Assembly: GCF_900078395.1 (NCBI RefSeq)
Contig: NZ_FKLA01000008.1
Coordinates: 1-64,000 of the forward strand
Source: Anaerotruncus rubiinfantis
GTDB lineage: Bacteria; Bacillota; Clostridia; Oscillospirales; Ruminococcaceae
DNA length: 64,000 bases
Direction: 5' to 3'
The position numbers and the translations under genes were made by a program. Numbering within the stretch: position 1 is the first letter of the stretch; each line of letters opens with the position of its first letter. Below are positions 47,069 through 54,969 of this stretch, one piece after another. The notes beneath the pieces are model-generated. The model was not told where the DNA came from and did no database searches. It worked only from the letters and a program-made list of their open reading frames with translations.

Positions 47069-47239
47069 TCGCATTTCTCCTTTCACTACCTACAACACCG
47101 CAGGGGGCGATTTTGACGAAGTTTCAGAGAAGATTTTTAAAAAAGTTCTCTCACTTCTTAATACGGGGAAAATCGAAAAATGCCAAACGGAACATCGATT
47201 TTGGATAAAAAAATATTGCAACACAGAATGGCTGCAACA

Positions 47240-47290
47240 TTGACTTTAACTTGTCATTTACTTGTCATGTTATATGCGATACAATGAAAA
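47240..47290 (+). promoter_or_regulatory. Direct repeats upstream of the WYL regulator
   Basis: TTGTCA at 47251-47256 and again at 47262-47267, an 11-bp period, next to TTGACT (47240) and a possible -10 TACAAT (47280-47285). Possible autoregulatory operator. GCAACA also repeats (near 47218 and 47234). Confidence 0.4.
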
Positions 47291-47305
47291 GCAGAGGTGA
47301 TGAAA

Positions 47306-48208
47306 ATGCAGGAAAGTAGATTGTTTCGGATTGTATATTATCTTTTGGATAAAGGAAAATCGACTGCACCCGAACTCGCAGAAAAGTTTGAGGTGTCTGT
47401 AAGGACAATTTATCGGGATATAGATATAATCAGTAGTATGGGTATTCCTATTTATGCAACGCAAGGCAAAGGCGGCGGTATTACGTTGCTTGATAACTTT
47501 GTCTTGGATAAAACTCTATTATCAACGAGGGAAAAAGAACAGATTTTGATGGCTTTACAAGGCATGATAGCGACAGAACAAAATAACGCTGACGAACTGC
47601 TTAGAAAATTGGGGAGCCTGTTTCAATCAAAAAACACGAACTGGATTGAAGTGGATTTTTCCAATTGGGTAAAAAATAATCCGGGGCAAGATATTTTTAA
47701 TCTAATCAAGAGTGCCATTTTTAGCCGCAACGTCATTTCATTTCAGTATTTTGGCAGTAATAGAGAAAGTACACAGCGGCGGGTTGAGCCGTTGAGATTG
47801 GTATTTAAGAGTAAAGATTGGTATTTGTATGGCTTCTGCCTTATGCGTAATGACTACCGTTTTTTCAAATTGACGCGGATAAAAGATATGGAAATACAAC
47901 CGGATGTTTATACCCGTGAGCTTCCGTCAACATACTCGGTCGGAAAGTTAATGAATATTGAAAATACCATAGCCGTAAAATTAAAGTTTGATAAGAGAAT
48001 GGCTTTTCGTGTATATGATGAATTTGCAAATGAGGTCACAGAGGATGAACAAGGCAATCTCTATGTTCAGACAAACTTACCCAGTAATGATGCGCTATAC
48101 AGTTATTTGTTTTCCTTTGCTGATTATGTGGAACTCCTTGAACCGGAAATTATCCGAGGACGAGTGAAAGAAAAATTAGCTGCCATGCAGAAAAAATATG
48201 TAACCTGA
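47306..48208 (+). CDS. WYL-domain transcriptional regulator (YafY-like)
   Basis: 300 aa. N-terminal winged HTH (LFRIVYYLLDKGKSTAPELAEKFEVSVRTIYRDIDIISSMGIPIYATQGKGGG), WYL domain near 130-205 (RRVEPLRLVFKSKDWYLYGFCLMRNDYRFFKLTRIKDM) and a WCX C-terminal part. WYL regulators sense nucleic-acid or small ligands and often control stress or defence genes. ATG 47306 fits the SD GAGGTG best; GTG 47297 and ATG 47300 are alternatives. Likely co-regulated with the GyrI-like gene 57 bp downstream. Confidence 0.9.
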   Translation: MQESRLFRIVYYLLDKGKSTAPELAEKFEVSVRTIYRDIDIISSMGIPIYATQGKGGGITLLDNFVLDKTLLSTREKEQILMALQGMIATEQNNADELLRKLGSLFQSKNTNWIEVDFSNWVKNNPGQDIFNLIKSAIFSRNVISFQYFGSNRESTQRRVEPLRLVFKSKDWYLYGFCLMRNDYRFFKLTRIKDMEIQPDVYTRELPSTYSVGKLMNIENTIAVKLKFDKRMAFRVYDEFANEVTEDEQGNLYVQTNLPSNDALYSYLFSFADYVELLEPEIIRGRVKEKLAAMQKKYVT

Positions 48209-48265
48209 CATTAGGTTGCAAGTTATACGTTGTATAATTTGCTTAAAAACATGAGGTGCATATTG

Positions 48266-48883
48266 ATGAAATACGAATGGAAAAAGCAGGAGAAAAATTT
48301 ATATGGGGCAAAACCAATGCCCGCCTTGATTACTGTACCTATGCAGAGCTATATCATGATAGACGGAAAGGGAAATCCAAACGATGAGGATTTTTCAAAC
48401 AGAGTAGCTGCGCTGTACGCATTGGCTTACGCCATAAAAATGGGGTATAAATCCGCCGCGACGAAAGGCGATACTACTTTAGGCATACACGATTTTGCTG
48501 TATATCCTTTAGAGGGAATATGGAAACAAGTACAAAGTGACGAACTTGTAAAGGAAGAACTGGAATACACCATTATGATACGGCAGCCGGATTTTATTAC
48601 CGAGAGCATGGTATGTGCGGCATTAGAAATCGTGAAAAAGAAAAAGCCCAATCCATTGTATGAGAATATCCGCTTTGACACCATGCAGGACGGAAAATGT
48701 ATTGAAATCCTGCATATCGGGGCATTTGATGATGAACCTGCCTCTTTTGAAAAAATGGCGCAGCTTGCAGTGAAAAACGGCTTGAAGCGTGACGAGAGTT
48801 ATCACCGGGAAATCTATCTGAATAACGCCAACAGAGTGGAAAAAAGCAAACTCAAGACTATTTTGAGATTTTCAGTGAAGTAG
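48266..48883 (+). CDS. GyrI-like domain protein
   Basis: 205 aa. Matches the larger GyrI-like family: MKYEWKKQEKNLYGAKPMPALITVPMQSYIMIDGKGNPN at the N-terminus, GIHDFAVYPLEGIWKQ, and the end RDESYHREIYLNNANRVEKSKLKTILRFSV. Such proteins pair with YafY/WYL regulators and probably bind or degrade small hydrophobic compounds. SD ATGAGGTGCATATTG. Confidence 0.82.
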   Translation: MKYEWKKQEKNLYGAKPMPALITVPMQSYIMIDGKGNPNDEDFSNRVAALYALAYAIKMGYKSAATKGDTTLGIHDFAVYPLEGIWKQVQSDELVKEELEYTIMIRQPDFITESMVCAALEIVKKKKPNPLYENIRFDTMQDGKCIEILHIGAFDDEPASFEKMAQLAVKNGLKRDESYHREIYLNNANRVEKSKLKTILRFSVK

Positions 48884-48996
48884 TACGAAATCTACTAAAC
48901 CAAATCATATTTAGTATAATGCCGTCATAACGGTAAATAAAAAAACCGTTGTTGTGGCGGCAGGATAACTATGCGCCTAACATAATAAAGTAGCCT

Positions 48997-49037
48997 AACG
49001 GCGGTTTTGAAATAACAATCAAAGCCGCCGTTTTCCT
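48997..49037 (+). terminator. Terminator before the leader ORF
   Basis: AACGGCGGTTTTGA (48997-49010) pairs with TCAAAGCCGCCGTT (49019-49032), one wobble, then TTCCTTTT. A possible -10 (TATAAT, 48915-48920) lies upstream. The 48884-49321 gap holds this hairpin, the leader ORF and a second hairpin. Confidence 0.75.
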
Positions 49038-49114
49038 TTTGAAAAATTGGATTTGCGAGGGGCGTGATAAAGTTGCCCTTTTTTAGGATATGGCGGTATC
49101 GAGGAGGTATCGTC

Positions 49115-49249
49115 ATGTCCGTTTTATATCAACACTGTTTTCTAATCAGTAGCCTATTAAAAAAAGCCCATTTCTGCCTACGGGGTATTCCGACCATGAG
49201 TATGAACTCACAAATCATCATGTGTACTCCACTACATCATATAGCATAG
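49115..49249 (+). CDS. 44-codon leader peptide
   Basis: ORF of 44 aa beginning MSVLYQHCFLISSLLKKAHF, preceded by a very strong SD GAGGAGGTATCGTC. Its TAG stop (49247-49249) touches the first base of the terminator stem at 49250. The layout fits a translated leader controlling the sigma factor gene. The peptide sequence itself matches nothing I know. Confidence 0.5.
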   Translation: MSVLYQHCFLISSLLKKAHFCLRGIPTMSMNSQIIMCTPLHHIA

Positions 49250-49286
49250 CCGCCTGTTCAGTTTTACGCTGCACGGGCGGTTTTTG
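49250..49286 (+). terminator. Attenuator-like terminator before the sigma gene
   Basis: CCGCCTGT (49250-49257) pairs with ACGGGCGG (49273-49280), followed by TTTTTG. A ribosome stopping at the leader stop codon would cover the 5' arm. Confidence 0.65.
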
Positions 49287-49321
49287 TTATAGCCCCCACT
49301 CCAAACGGAAAGGGGGTGAAT

Positions 49322-49762
49322 ATGATGTTATCCACAGAATACAGGGAAAGTATCGAACGCAGGTTTCACGCATTTTGCAAAGCCGTATTGCACAATGAAG
49401 CCTGTAATTATTACAGGGAAAGGAAACGCAGAACGCAGCGCGAAATATCCTTTGAATACTTGCAAGAGAATACTTCTTTTGCGCCGCACAGCACAGATAA
49501 ATACTTTGTCTTGCAGGATAAGCCGACTGCCTTTGAAGTCAACGGACAGACGGTTATTGTTGACAGCGAGAAGTTAGCCAAAGCCTTGTTGTGTTTGTCG
49601 GAAGGTTGGCGAGAAATTATCCTTATGCGCTATTTTCTGCAATTAAGAGATAAGCAGATTGGGGCGTTATTGGGAAAACCGCGCACAACGGTCAATTATC
49701 AGAAAAACGCAGCTTTGAAACAGTTGCGGACAGAAATGGAGAAGATGAATGAGGAAGAATAG
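49322..49762 (+). CDS. Sigma-70-like protein (Tn916 orf7 type)
   Basis: 146 aa. C-terminal region 4 HTH: LCLSEGWREIILMRYFLQLRDKQIGALLGKPRTTVNYQKNAALKQLR. The N-terminal part (SIERRFHAFCKAVLHNEACNYYRERKRR) resembles ORF7 of Tn916-family elements, thought to control transfer genes. Start ATG 49322 or 49325 after AAAGGGGG. It overlaps the next gene by 14 bp. Confidence 0.82.
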   Translation: MMLSTEYRESIERRFHAFCKAVLHNEACNYYRERKRRTQREISFEYLQENTSFAPHSTDKYFVLQDKPTAFEVNGQTVIVDSEKLAKALLCLSEGWREIILMRYFLQLRDKQIGALLGKPRTTVNYQKNAALKQLRTEMEKMNEEE

Positions 49763-49964
49763 CAAATACAACCTTGTTCCCTATGAAGTGATTGAAAGAG
49801 CAATCACAGGCGATACCGCCGCGCTCCTTGCGGTGCAGGAAAGGCACAGAGCCTACATAGGCAGACTAAGCGGAGAGAACGCCAATATGAAAGAGCGATT
49901 GAACGCCAAGCTGCTTATAGCTGTTATGAAGTTTCGATTGGAGTATCAGCCGCTGCGCAAGTAG
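49749..49964 (+). CDS. HTH-domain protein (Tn916 orf8 type)
   Basis: 71 aa. Similar in size and pattern to ORF8 of Tn916: YEVIERAITGDTAALLAVQERHRAYIGRLS, then RLNAKLLIAVMKFRL. Translated by coupling from inside the sigma gene end. In complete elements transfer genes follow; here a terminator and the unknown cargo follow. Confidence 0.78.
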   Translation: MRKNSKYNLVPYEVIERAITGDTAALLAVQERHRAYIGRLSGENANMKERLNAKLLIAVMKFRLEYQPLRK

Positions 49965-49974
49965 CAAAGCCAAA

Positions 49975-50030
49975 AACAGCCGTCAAGGATAAACTTCGCG
50001 CTTCGCGTCCTTGATGGTTGTTTCCGTCTT
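49975..50030 (+). terminator. Terminator after orf8-like gene
   Basis: AACAGCCGTCAAGGA (49975-49989) pairs with TCCTTGATGGTTGTT (50008-50022), mostly perfect, then TCCGTCTTTG. Confidence 0.8.
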
Positions 50031-50047
50031 TGCTGTTGGGTAATCAA

Positions 50048-50080
50048 GAGGGCGCAAACGGATAGACCGCTTGCGCCCTC
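50048..50080. repeat. Inverted repeat downstream of the orf8-like gene
   Basis: GAGGGCGCAA (50048-50057) and TTGCGCCCTC (50071-50080), perfect 10-bp arms with a 13-nt loop. The gap 49965-50224 contains no other gene I can support; it may be a scar of deleted transfer genes. Confidence 0.6.
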
Positions 50081-50224
50081 TCCAAATTATGGGGTTCGCT
50101 GTCACGCAATAGGGGTTGAAAAAACCTGTATTCATGCGGCCTTGTAAAGGCATAATGAGGGTAGGTAAGGGTTTTATACTTGTACCCCTCAAAATGGTGT
50201 TCTACTGCGTAACATCATCATTGT

Positions 50225-50764
50225 TTATTTGTTTTCAAATAGAACTTTAAGCCGTTTTATAATCACCAAGATATTGAGTACAGCTACAATTGCTAAATAG
50301 TAAATACTTCCACTAATTATTTGCAAATACAGCGATTGCTTAAATTCTCCAATAAATAATGTAACAAATGAAATGAAAAGCAATAGCAAGCAGACGAGTG
50401 CTTCAAAAATCGTTGCATTAAACGTCTCTTTTAAAAGTTGCTTATATTTTGAATTTTTATTATCTTTATCTGCAAATGCGCACAAAATGCTAAGTGTAGA
50501 AAAAAACATAGCTATAAGAATTGATAAAATAATATTAAGATTATTCAATATTTCACTATCTACGCAACGTATATTTAAGATACCGATAGCAAATAAAACG
50601 GGAACAATAAAAATACTTACAAGTTGCAGTGGATTCCCTTTAAACACGCTAAAGTGTTCAAGGAATATTGAGCGCACATCAAGAAAATTGCTCATTTTCA
50701 AGGAAAAACTAAAAATCAAAACAACCGTTCCAACTATAAATAAAATTATAGATGCATTATTCAC
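50225..50764 (-). CDS. Five-helix membrane protein, unknown function (cargo)
   Basis: 179 aa. Predicted helices at about 3-22, 46-65, 74-98, 117-138 and 146-168, with short polar loops; a lysine/asparagine-rich loop (DKDNKNSKYKQ) lies between helices 3 and 4. No family recognised. The start is GTG 50764 with GGAGGGGG five nt upstream. It begins 16 bp after the stop of the 325-aa gene, so both are made from one mRNA. AT-rich compared with the chromosome. Confidence 0.75.
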   Translation of the reverse strand: MNNASIILFIVGTVVLIFSFSLKMSNFLDVRSIFLEHFSVFKGNPLQLVSIFIVPVLFAIGILNIRCVDSEILNNLNIILSILIAMFFSTLSILCAFADKDNKNSKYKQLLKETFNATIFEALVCLLLLFISFVTLFIGEFKQSLYLQIISGSIYYLAIVAVLNILVIIKRLKVLFENK

Positions 50765-50780
50765 AAACTCCCCCTCCTGT

Positions 50781-51758
50781 TTAACCGATATGCAGCACCA
50801 TTTCCTCTAAATATTCTGTTGCTACTTTTGTAAAATGCTCAATGAGCATTGTCAAATTAGGGTGACCGTCAGCCATTTTTATTTCATCTGGTATAGCTTC
50901 TATAATACTAAGGTTTTCAAGATTATGTAGGTTTATTTTTCGAGTACGTCCACCAATATCAACTACAACCTTTAAGTTGTCATATTCTATCTGTTCAAAT
51001 TCGAACAAATTATAGCGGCCACCTGCCACATATCGAATTTTATCCATCATACGGCTCCACATTTTTTCAGTAAAGTACAAATTACCAATTTCGCGAATCT
51101 CTGAGCCATATCCTTTACGTACATTATCCGAGTTATCACTTGATTTAATATTTTTAACCATCACTAACTTTTTTATATTGTCTTGCCGTATTATTTTTTT
51201 AACAAATAAATCGGGCGAGATAGTGTTGCATTTAAGTGTGATATGAAATCCATTTGAGAAAAACTCCTGCATTAAAGTAGTAGTTATCGTTTTTACACCA
51301 AATTGGCCGACATTTTGAAAGATAAACAATCCCTTTTGGACTACTACACGCTCGCTGTCTTTTGGAAAAACAACCATTAAATAAAATGGTCTTGTGTCTA
51401 TATCGGATGATTTCTTTTTATATTTGACTTTTTGAGTGTTTCCATCAATAATATCAGACGAACTACCATATACGCCCGAATAAATTCTTGTGTAGAACAT
51501 GCGGAAGTCATCGTTTTCTAATATATTATCTTCATTATATTCACATCTAAACGATTGTTGTTTATTATCATCTTTTACAAGACTCTCATGGGTCTTAAAA
51601 AATTGAACGAATATTTCTGATAAATCCTGAAAGTAACATTCTGTTCCATCTTCTTTTTGTAAAGTAAGAGGCATATTTAAATTAAAGATTTTTGTATTCC
51701 CTCTTGAATTGGTTTTTCGCAAATGGAAACTGCAAGCGGTCAAACTAAGATTAAACAT
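50781..51758 (-). CDS. 325-aa soluble protein, unknown function (cargo)
   Basis: No family recognised. There is no signal peptide or membrane segment. The N-terminal third is beta-rich (FNLSLTACSFHLRKT; FNLNMPLTLQKEDG). The middle has FYLMVVFPKDSERVVVQKGLFIFQNVGQFGVKTITTTLMQEFF, and the C-terminal part has VVVDIGGRTRKINLHNLENL and a helical end (NLTMLIEHFTKVATEYLEEM). ATG 51758 follows AGGAGGGGC. First gene of a two-gene operon with a five-helix membrane protein and its own promoter at 51792-51820. A sensor plus membrane-effector pair, such as an abortive-infection system, is a guess from layout only. Confidence 0.75.
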   Translation of the reverse strand: MFNLSLTACSFHLRKTNSRGNTKIFNLNMPLTLQKEDGTECYFQDLSEIFVQFFKTHESLVKDDNKQQSFRCEYNEDNILENDDFRMFYTRIYSGVYGSSSDIIDGNTQKVKYKKKSSDIDTRPFYLMVVFPKDSERVVVQKGLFIFQNVGQFGVKTITTTLMQEFFSNGFHITLKCNTISPDLFVKKIIRQDNIKKLVMVKNIKSSDNSDNVRKGYGSEIREIGNLYFTEKMWSRMMDKIRYVAGGRYNLFEFEQIEYDNLKVVVDIGGRTRKINLHNLENLSIIEAIPDEIKMADGHPNLTMLIEHFTKVATEYLEEMVLHIG

Positions 51759-51791
51759 CAACGCCCCTCCTCATTAGGTATTCTATGAATA

Positions 51792-51820
51792 ATAATACCA
51801 CAAAAATGTTATATTGTCGA
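51792..51820 (-). promoter_or_regulatory. Promoter of the two-gene cargo
   Basis: On the minus strand TCGACA (51820-51815) and TATTAT (51797-51792) with 17 bp spacing, about 34 bp before the start codon. Confidence 0.7.
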
Positions 51821-51825
51821 AAAAA

Positions 51826-51869
51826 ATAGAAGTAGCACATGAAAATTCACAAACATGTACTACTTCTAT
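51826..51869. repeat. Inverted repeat near the right end of the element
   Basis: ATAGAAGTAGCACATG (51826-51841) and CATGTACTACTTCTAT (51854-51869), 16-nt arms with one mismatch. It lies between the cargo promoter and the att site; it could insulate the cargo from outside transcription. Confidence 0.6.
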
Positions 51870-51914
51870 GTGCGTCCCTGTATGGCAGCTACCCTATATC
51901 AAGTTTGTTATGAT

Positions 51915-51952
51915 ACTGTTTTATGAGTAGCTACCTTTTGGAGCCGCTCTTT
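51915..51952. other. attR: right junction of the element
   Basis: Element half CTGTTTTATGAGT, shared core TTTGG (51937-51941), chromosomal half GAGCCGCTCTTT (51941-51952), which is the 3' arm of the oadB terminator and is followed by TTCTTTCC. Confidence 0.8.
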
Positions 51953-51978
51953 TTCTTTCCCTTTTTGCGCTTTTGTGC

Positions 51979-52022
51979 TATACTATAGTATGTAGTCCGC
52001 CGGGGTGCTGTGCATCCCGGCG
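51979..52022 (+). promoter_or_regulatory. -10 box and hairpin in the pcrA leader
   Basis: TATACT (51979-51984) with no clear -35 in the T-rich sequence before it; then CGCCGGGGTG with CATCCCGGCG (to about 52022), a 10-bp stem in the leader of pcrA. Confidence 0.4.
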
Positions 52023-52052
52023 CGAAATTTCAAAGGATGTGGGTACGGTAAG

Positions 52053-54413
52053 ATGGATTATGCACTGAAAGATAGATACAACCAGGTCAAACGCCGGATC
52101 ATCGACGATTTTTTTTCAAAGATGAACCCGATGCAGCGGCAGGCCGTCTACACGGTGAACGGGCCGGTTCTGATCCTTGCGGGCGCGGGCAGCGGAAAGA
52201 CGACGGTCATCATCAACCGGATTGCGAACATGATCCAATTTGGCGACGCGTATAACAGCGACTGGATGCCGGAACATGTGACCGAAGCGGACGTGCAGTT
52301 TCTGGAGGAATATGCCGATGGTGAGAGCTGGGACATGGACCGGGCTTTTTCGCTCATCAAAAACCATGCGGTGATGCCGTGGAACATCCTGGCGATCACC
52401 TTCACCAATAAGGCGGCGGGTGAACTGCGCGAGCGCCTTTCGGACATGCTCGGCTCGGTTGCGGCCGATGTGAACGCCTCCACCTTCCACTCCTGCTGCG
52501 TACGTATCCTGCGCCGCGAGATCGAGCGGCTCGGCTACCGGTCGAGTTTTGCGATCTACGATACCGACGATTCGGTTCGGGTGGTGAAGGCGGCGCTCAA
52601 GGAATTGGGCCTCGATGACAAGCGGTTCCCGCCCAAAGGGGTCCTTTCGGCAATCGGTCGCGCCAAGGATGAGCTGCGCGGCCCGGCGGAAGTGGCCGCA
52701 ACAGTCGGGGAGGATTACCGCGAACAGGTGGTTTCGAAGGTTTACACGATCTATCAAAAGCAGCTCCAGCTGGCCAACGCGGTCGATTTTGACGACATCA
52801 TCATGCTGACCGTAAAGTTGTTCCAGCAGTTTCCGGATGCGCTCGAACATTACCGCAACCGGTTCCGCTATGTGATGGTGGATGAGTACCAGGACACCAA
52901 CCGCGCCCAGTTCGAGCTGGTGCGGCTGCTTTCCCAGGGAAGCGGGAATCTCTGCGTGGTCGGCGACGACGACCAGAGCATCTATAAATTCCGGGGAGCG
53001 ACCATCGAAAATATCCTTCAGTTCGAGGACACCTTTGTGGGTGCGAAAGTGATCCGTCTCGAACAGAATTACCGGTGCACTTCGGTGATCCTCGACGCAG
53101 CCAATGCGGTGATCGCTCACAACACCGAACGCAAGGGAAAAACTCTCTGGACCCAGAACGAAACAGGCGGCAAGGTGCAGGTGCGGCGCTCCTCCGACGA
53201 AGGGGAGGAGGCCCGGTTTATTGCGGATACCATCTCCGAGAATGTGAAAAACGGCGCGAAGTTCTCTGACCACGTCATCCTTTATCGAATGAACGCCCAG
53301 TCGCAGATGCTCGAGCGCGGGCTGGTCAAATATGGCATTCCGTACCGGATCATCGGGGGTCTGCGCTTTTATGAGCGAAAGGAGATCAAAGATGTTGTAT
53401 CCTATCTGTCGGTGCTCGAGAACCAGTCGGATACCCTGCGCCTGAGACGGATCATCAACGAACCGAAGCGAAAGATCGGCGACAGCACGGTGAACACGGT
53501 GGCTGAAATCGCGGCGGGGCTAGGTATCCCGGTGTTCGAGGTGCTTGAGACGGCAAACCAGTACGAGGCGCTCGGCCGCAAGGCGAATGATTTGATGGCG
53601 TTTGCATCGATGATGCGTTCGCTGATCGATCTGGCGGGCAAATGCCCGCTCGACGAACTGCTCGACGAGCTGCTCGAGCGCACCGGTTATCTTGCGATGC
53701 TGAAGGCGGAGGGCTTTGAAGGTCAGACCCGCATTGAGAATATTGAAGAACTCAAATCGACCATGAAACGGTATGAAGAGGAGAACGCCGAACCGAGCCT
53801 GTCCGGCTTTTTAGAGGAAATTTCGCTCTACACCGATATTGACAAGTATGACCCAACGGCGGACAATGTCATACTGATGACCATGCATTCGGCCAAGGGG
53901 CTCGAGTTTCCATATGTGTTTATCGCGGGTATGGAGGAAGGGATTTTCCCGGGTGTGCAGAGCATGTACGATCCGGCGCAGGTTGAGGAAGAGCGGCGGC
54001 TGGCATACGTTTCGCTCACCCGTGCCAAAAAGCAGCTTTACATATCGACCGCGTCCCAGCGCATGCTTTTCGGACAGACGATGCGCAACCGGCCGTCCCG
54101 GTTTTTGGGGGAGATTCCGCAGGAGCTGTGCGACATGCAGGACACCACCCTGATCCGCCGCCAGCAAGTGAAAGCCGAGCCGAAGAAGCCGCGCTTTTCG
54201 GAGAGCGACCGCTCTTTGGGAGTGGGCGCCGCACCCGCGGCGGGAAGCGTTTTCAGCTTCAAAGTGGGGGACATGGTGCGCCACAAGGTGTTTGGGGAGG
54301 GCGTAATCCTTTCGATTACACCGATGGGGAACGACCATCTGGTCGAAGCCGCGTTCGATTCGGTGGGCACCAAGAAGGTTATGGCAAAATTCGCCAGATT
54401 ATGTAAAATATAG
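52053..54413 (+). CDS. pcrA: UvrD/PcrA-type DNA helicase
   Basis: 786 aa SF1A 3'-5' helicase. Motifs: Walker A LAGAGSGKTTVIINRIA, ILAITFTNKAAGELRERL, DEYQDTNRAQFELVRLL, VGDDDQSIYKFRGA, TMHSAKGLEFPYVFIAGMEEGIFPG and YVSLTRAKKQLYIS, with a C-terminal Tudor-like part (FKVGDMVRHKVFGEGVILSI). About 45 extra residues lie between motifs I and Ia (near residues 66-110), absent from Bacillus PcrA. Acts in repair, replication-fork clearance and removal of RecA. ATG 52053 is the likely start; the frame is open from 52005. Confidence 0.94.
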   Translation: MDYALKDRYNQVKRRIIDDFFSKMNPMQRQAVYTVNGPVLILAGAGSGKTTVIINRIANMIQFGDAYNSDWMPEHVTEADVQFLEEYADGESWDMDRAFSLIKNHAVMPWNILAITFTNKAAGELRERLSDMLGSVAADVNASTFHSCCVRILRREIERLGYRSSFAIYDTDDSVRVVKAALKELGLDDKRFPPKGVLSAIGRAKDELRGPAEVAATVGEDYREQVVSKVYTIYQKQLQLANAVDFDDIIMLTVKLFQQFPDALEHYRNRFRYVMVDEYQDTNRAQFELVRLLSQGSGNLCVVGDDDQSIYKFRGATIENILQFEDTFVGAKVIRLEQNYRCTSVILDAANAVIAHNTERKGKTLWTQNETGGKVQVRRSSDEGEEARFIADTISENVKNGAKFSDHVILYRMNAQSQMLERGLVKYGIPYRIIGGLRFYERKEIKDVVSYLSVLENQSDTLRLRRIINEPKRKIGDSTVNTVAEIAAGLGIPVFEVLETANQYEALGRKANDLMAFASMMRSLIDLAGKCPLDELLDELLERTGYLAMLKAEGFEGQTRIENIEELKSTMKRYEEENAEPSLSGFLEEISLYTDIDKYDPTADNVILMTMHSAKGLEFPYVFIAGMEEGIFPGVQSMYDPAQVEEERRLAYVSLTRAKKQLYISTASQRMLFGQTMRNRPSRFLGEIPQELCDMQDTTLIRRQQVKAEPKKPRFSESDRSLGVGAAPAAGSVFSFKVGDMVRHKVFGEGVILSITPMGNDHLVEAAFDSVGTKKVMAKFARLCKI

Positions 54414-54549
54414 ACAGGGAAAACGACCGGAAGATCAAAAAAATCTGTCAGCCTGACCCGATTCGACAAAATGGGACAATTACTTCCAGTATAATATACG
54501 CAGGGAAGCAAACAAACCCAATAGGCATGAAAGAGGCTGGGAGACAACG

Positions 54550-54768
54550 ATGCGAAAATTAGAATTATGGCTGATATCCACACAGATCCGCGCAAAATGG
54601 AGAAAAGTGGAACAAAACCGCAAAGAGATACAGGCGCTGCTGCAGAAGAATGAAGCGTATACCTCTGAACGGTTGGTGAATCTGAACTTGGAAGCCACAA
54701 GATGGGGCTATGAGGCAAGAGAACTGGAAAAACAGTATCTGAAAAAATTGACAGACAAGCCTGCCTAA
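54550..54768 (+). CDS. Small helical protein, unknown function
   Basis: 72 aa, basic and strongly helical (coiled-coil potential through IRAKWRKVEQNRKEIQALLQ and LEATRWGYEARELEKQYLKKL). No Spo0E-type motif is present. A -10 TATAAT lies near 54491, and GAGGCTGGGAGA precedes the ATG. AT-richer than pcrA. Terminated by a perfect stem. Confidence 0.6.
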   Translation: MRKLELWLISTQIRAKWRKVEQNRKEIQALLQKNEAYTSERLVNLNLEATRWGYEARELEKQYLKKLTDKPA

Positions 54769-54784
54769 AGACGGATTGGAAGGC

Positions 54785-54817
54785 AAATGGCCGCGCTTTT
54801 GCGCGGCCATTTTTTTG
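54785..54817 (+). terminator. Terminator of the 72-aa gene
   Basis: AAATGGCCGCGC (54785-54796) pairs with GCGCGGCCATTT (54801-54812), loop TTTT, followed by TTTT. Confidence 0.92.
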
Positions 54818-54826
54818 CTGTATTAT

Positions 54827-54873
54827 TTCCGGCTGTATTTGCGGCCCGCAAATACAGCCGGAAGGGTTTTTTA
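54827..54873 (+). terminator. Second tandem terminator
   Basis: 17-bp perfect stem starting TTCCGGCTG (54827) and ending CAGCCGGAA (54863), then GGGTTTTTTATT. No gene lies between it and the previous terminator. Confidence 0.85.
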
Positions 54874-54969
54874 TTGCGAAGCAAGAAAAATCGCGCCCCG
54901 ATGCACAAAATACGGAATCGCTCATAAAATGTATTGAGTACAGCTCAAAACATAATTAGGAGGATTCAT

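Noticed and set aside
50225..51758. Assigning the two-gene cargo to a named anti-phage system
   Set aside because: No diagnostic motif (nuclease, TIR, CBASS, protease or NTPase) is visible in either protein, so naming one would be invention.
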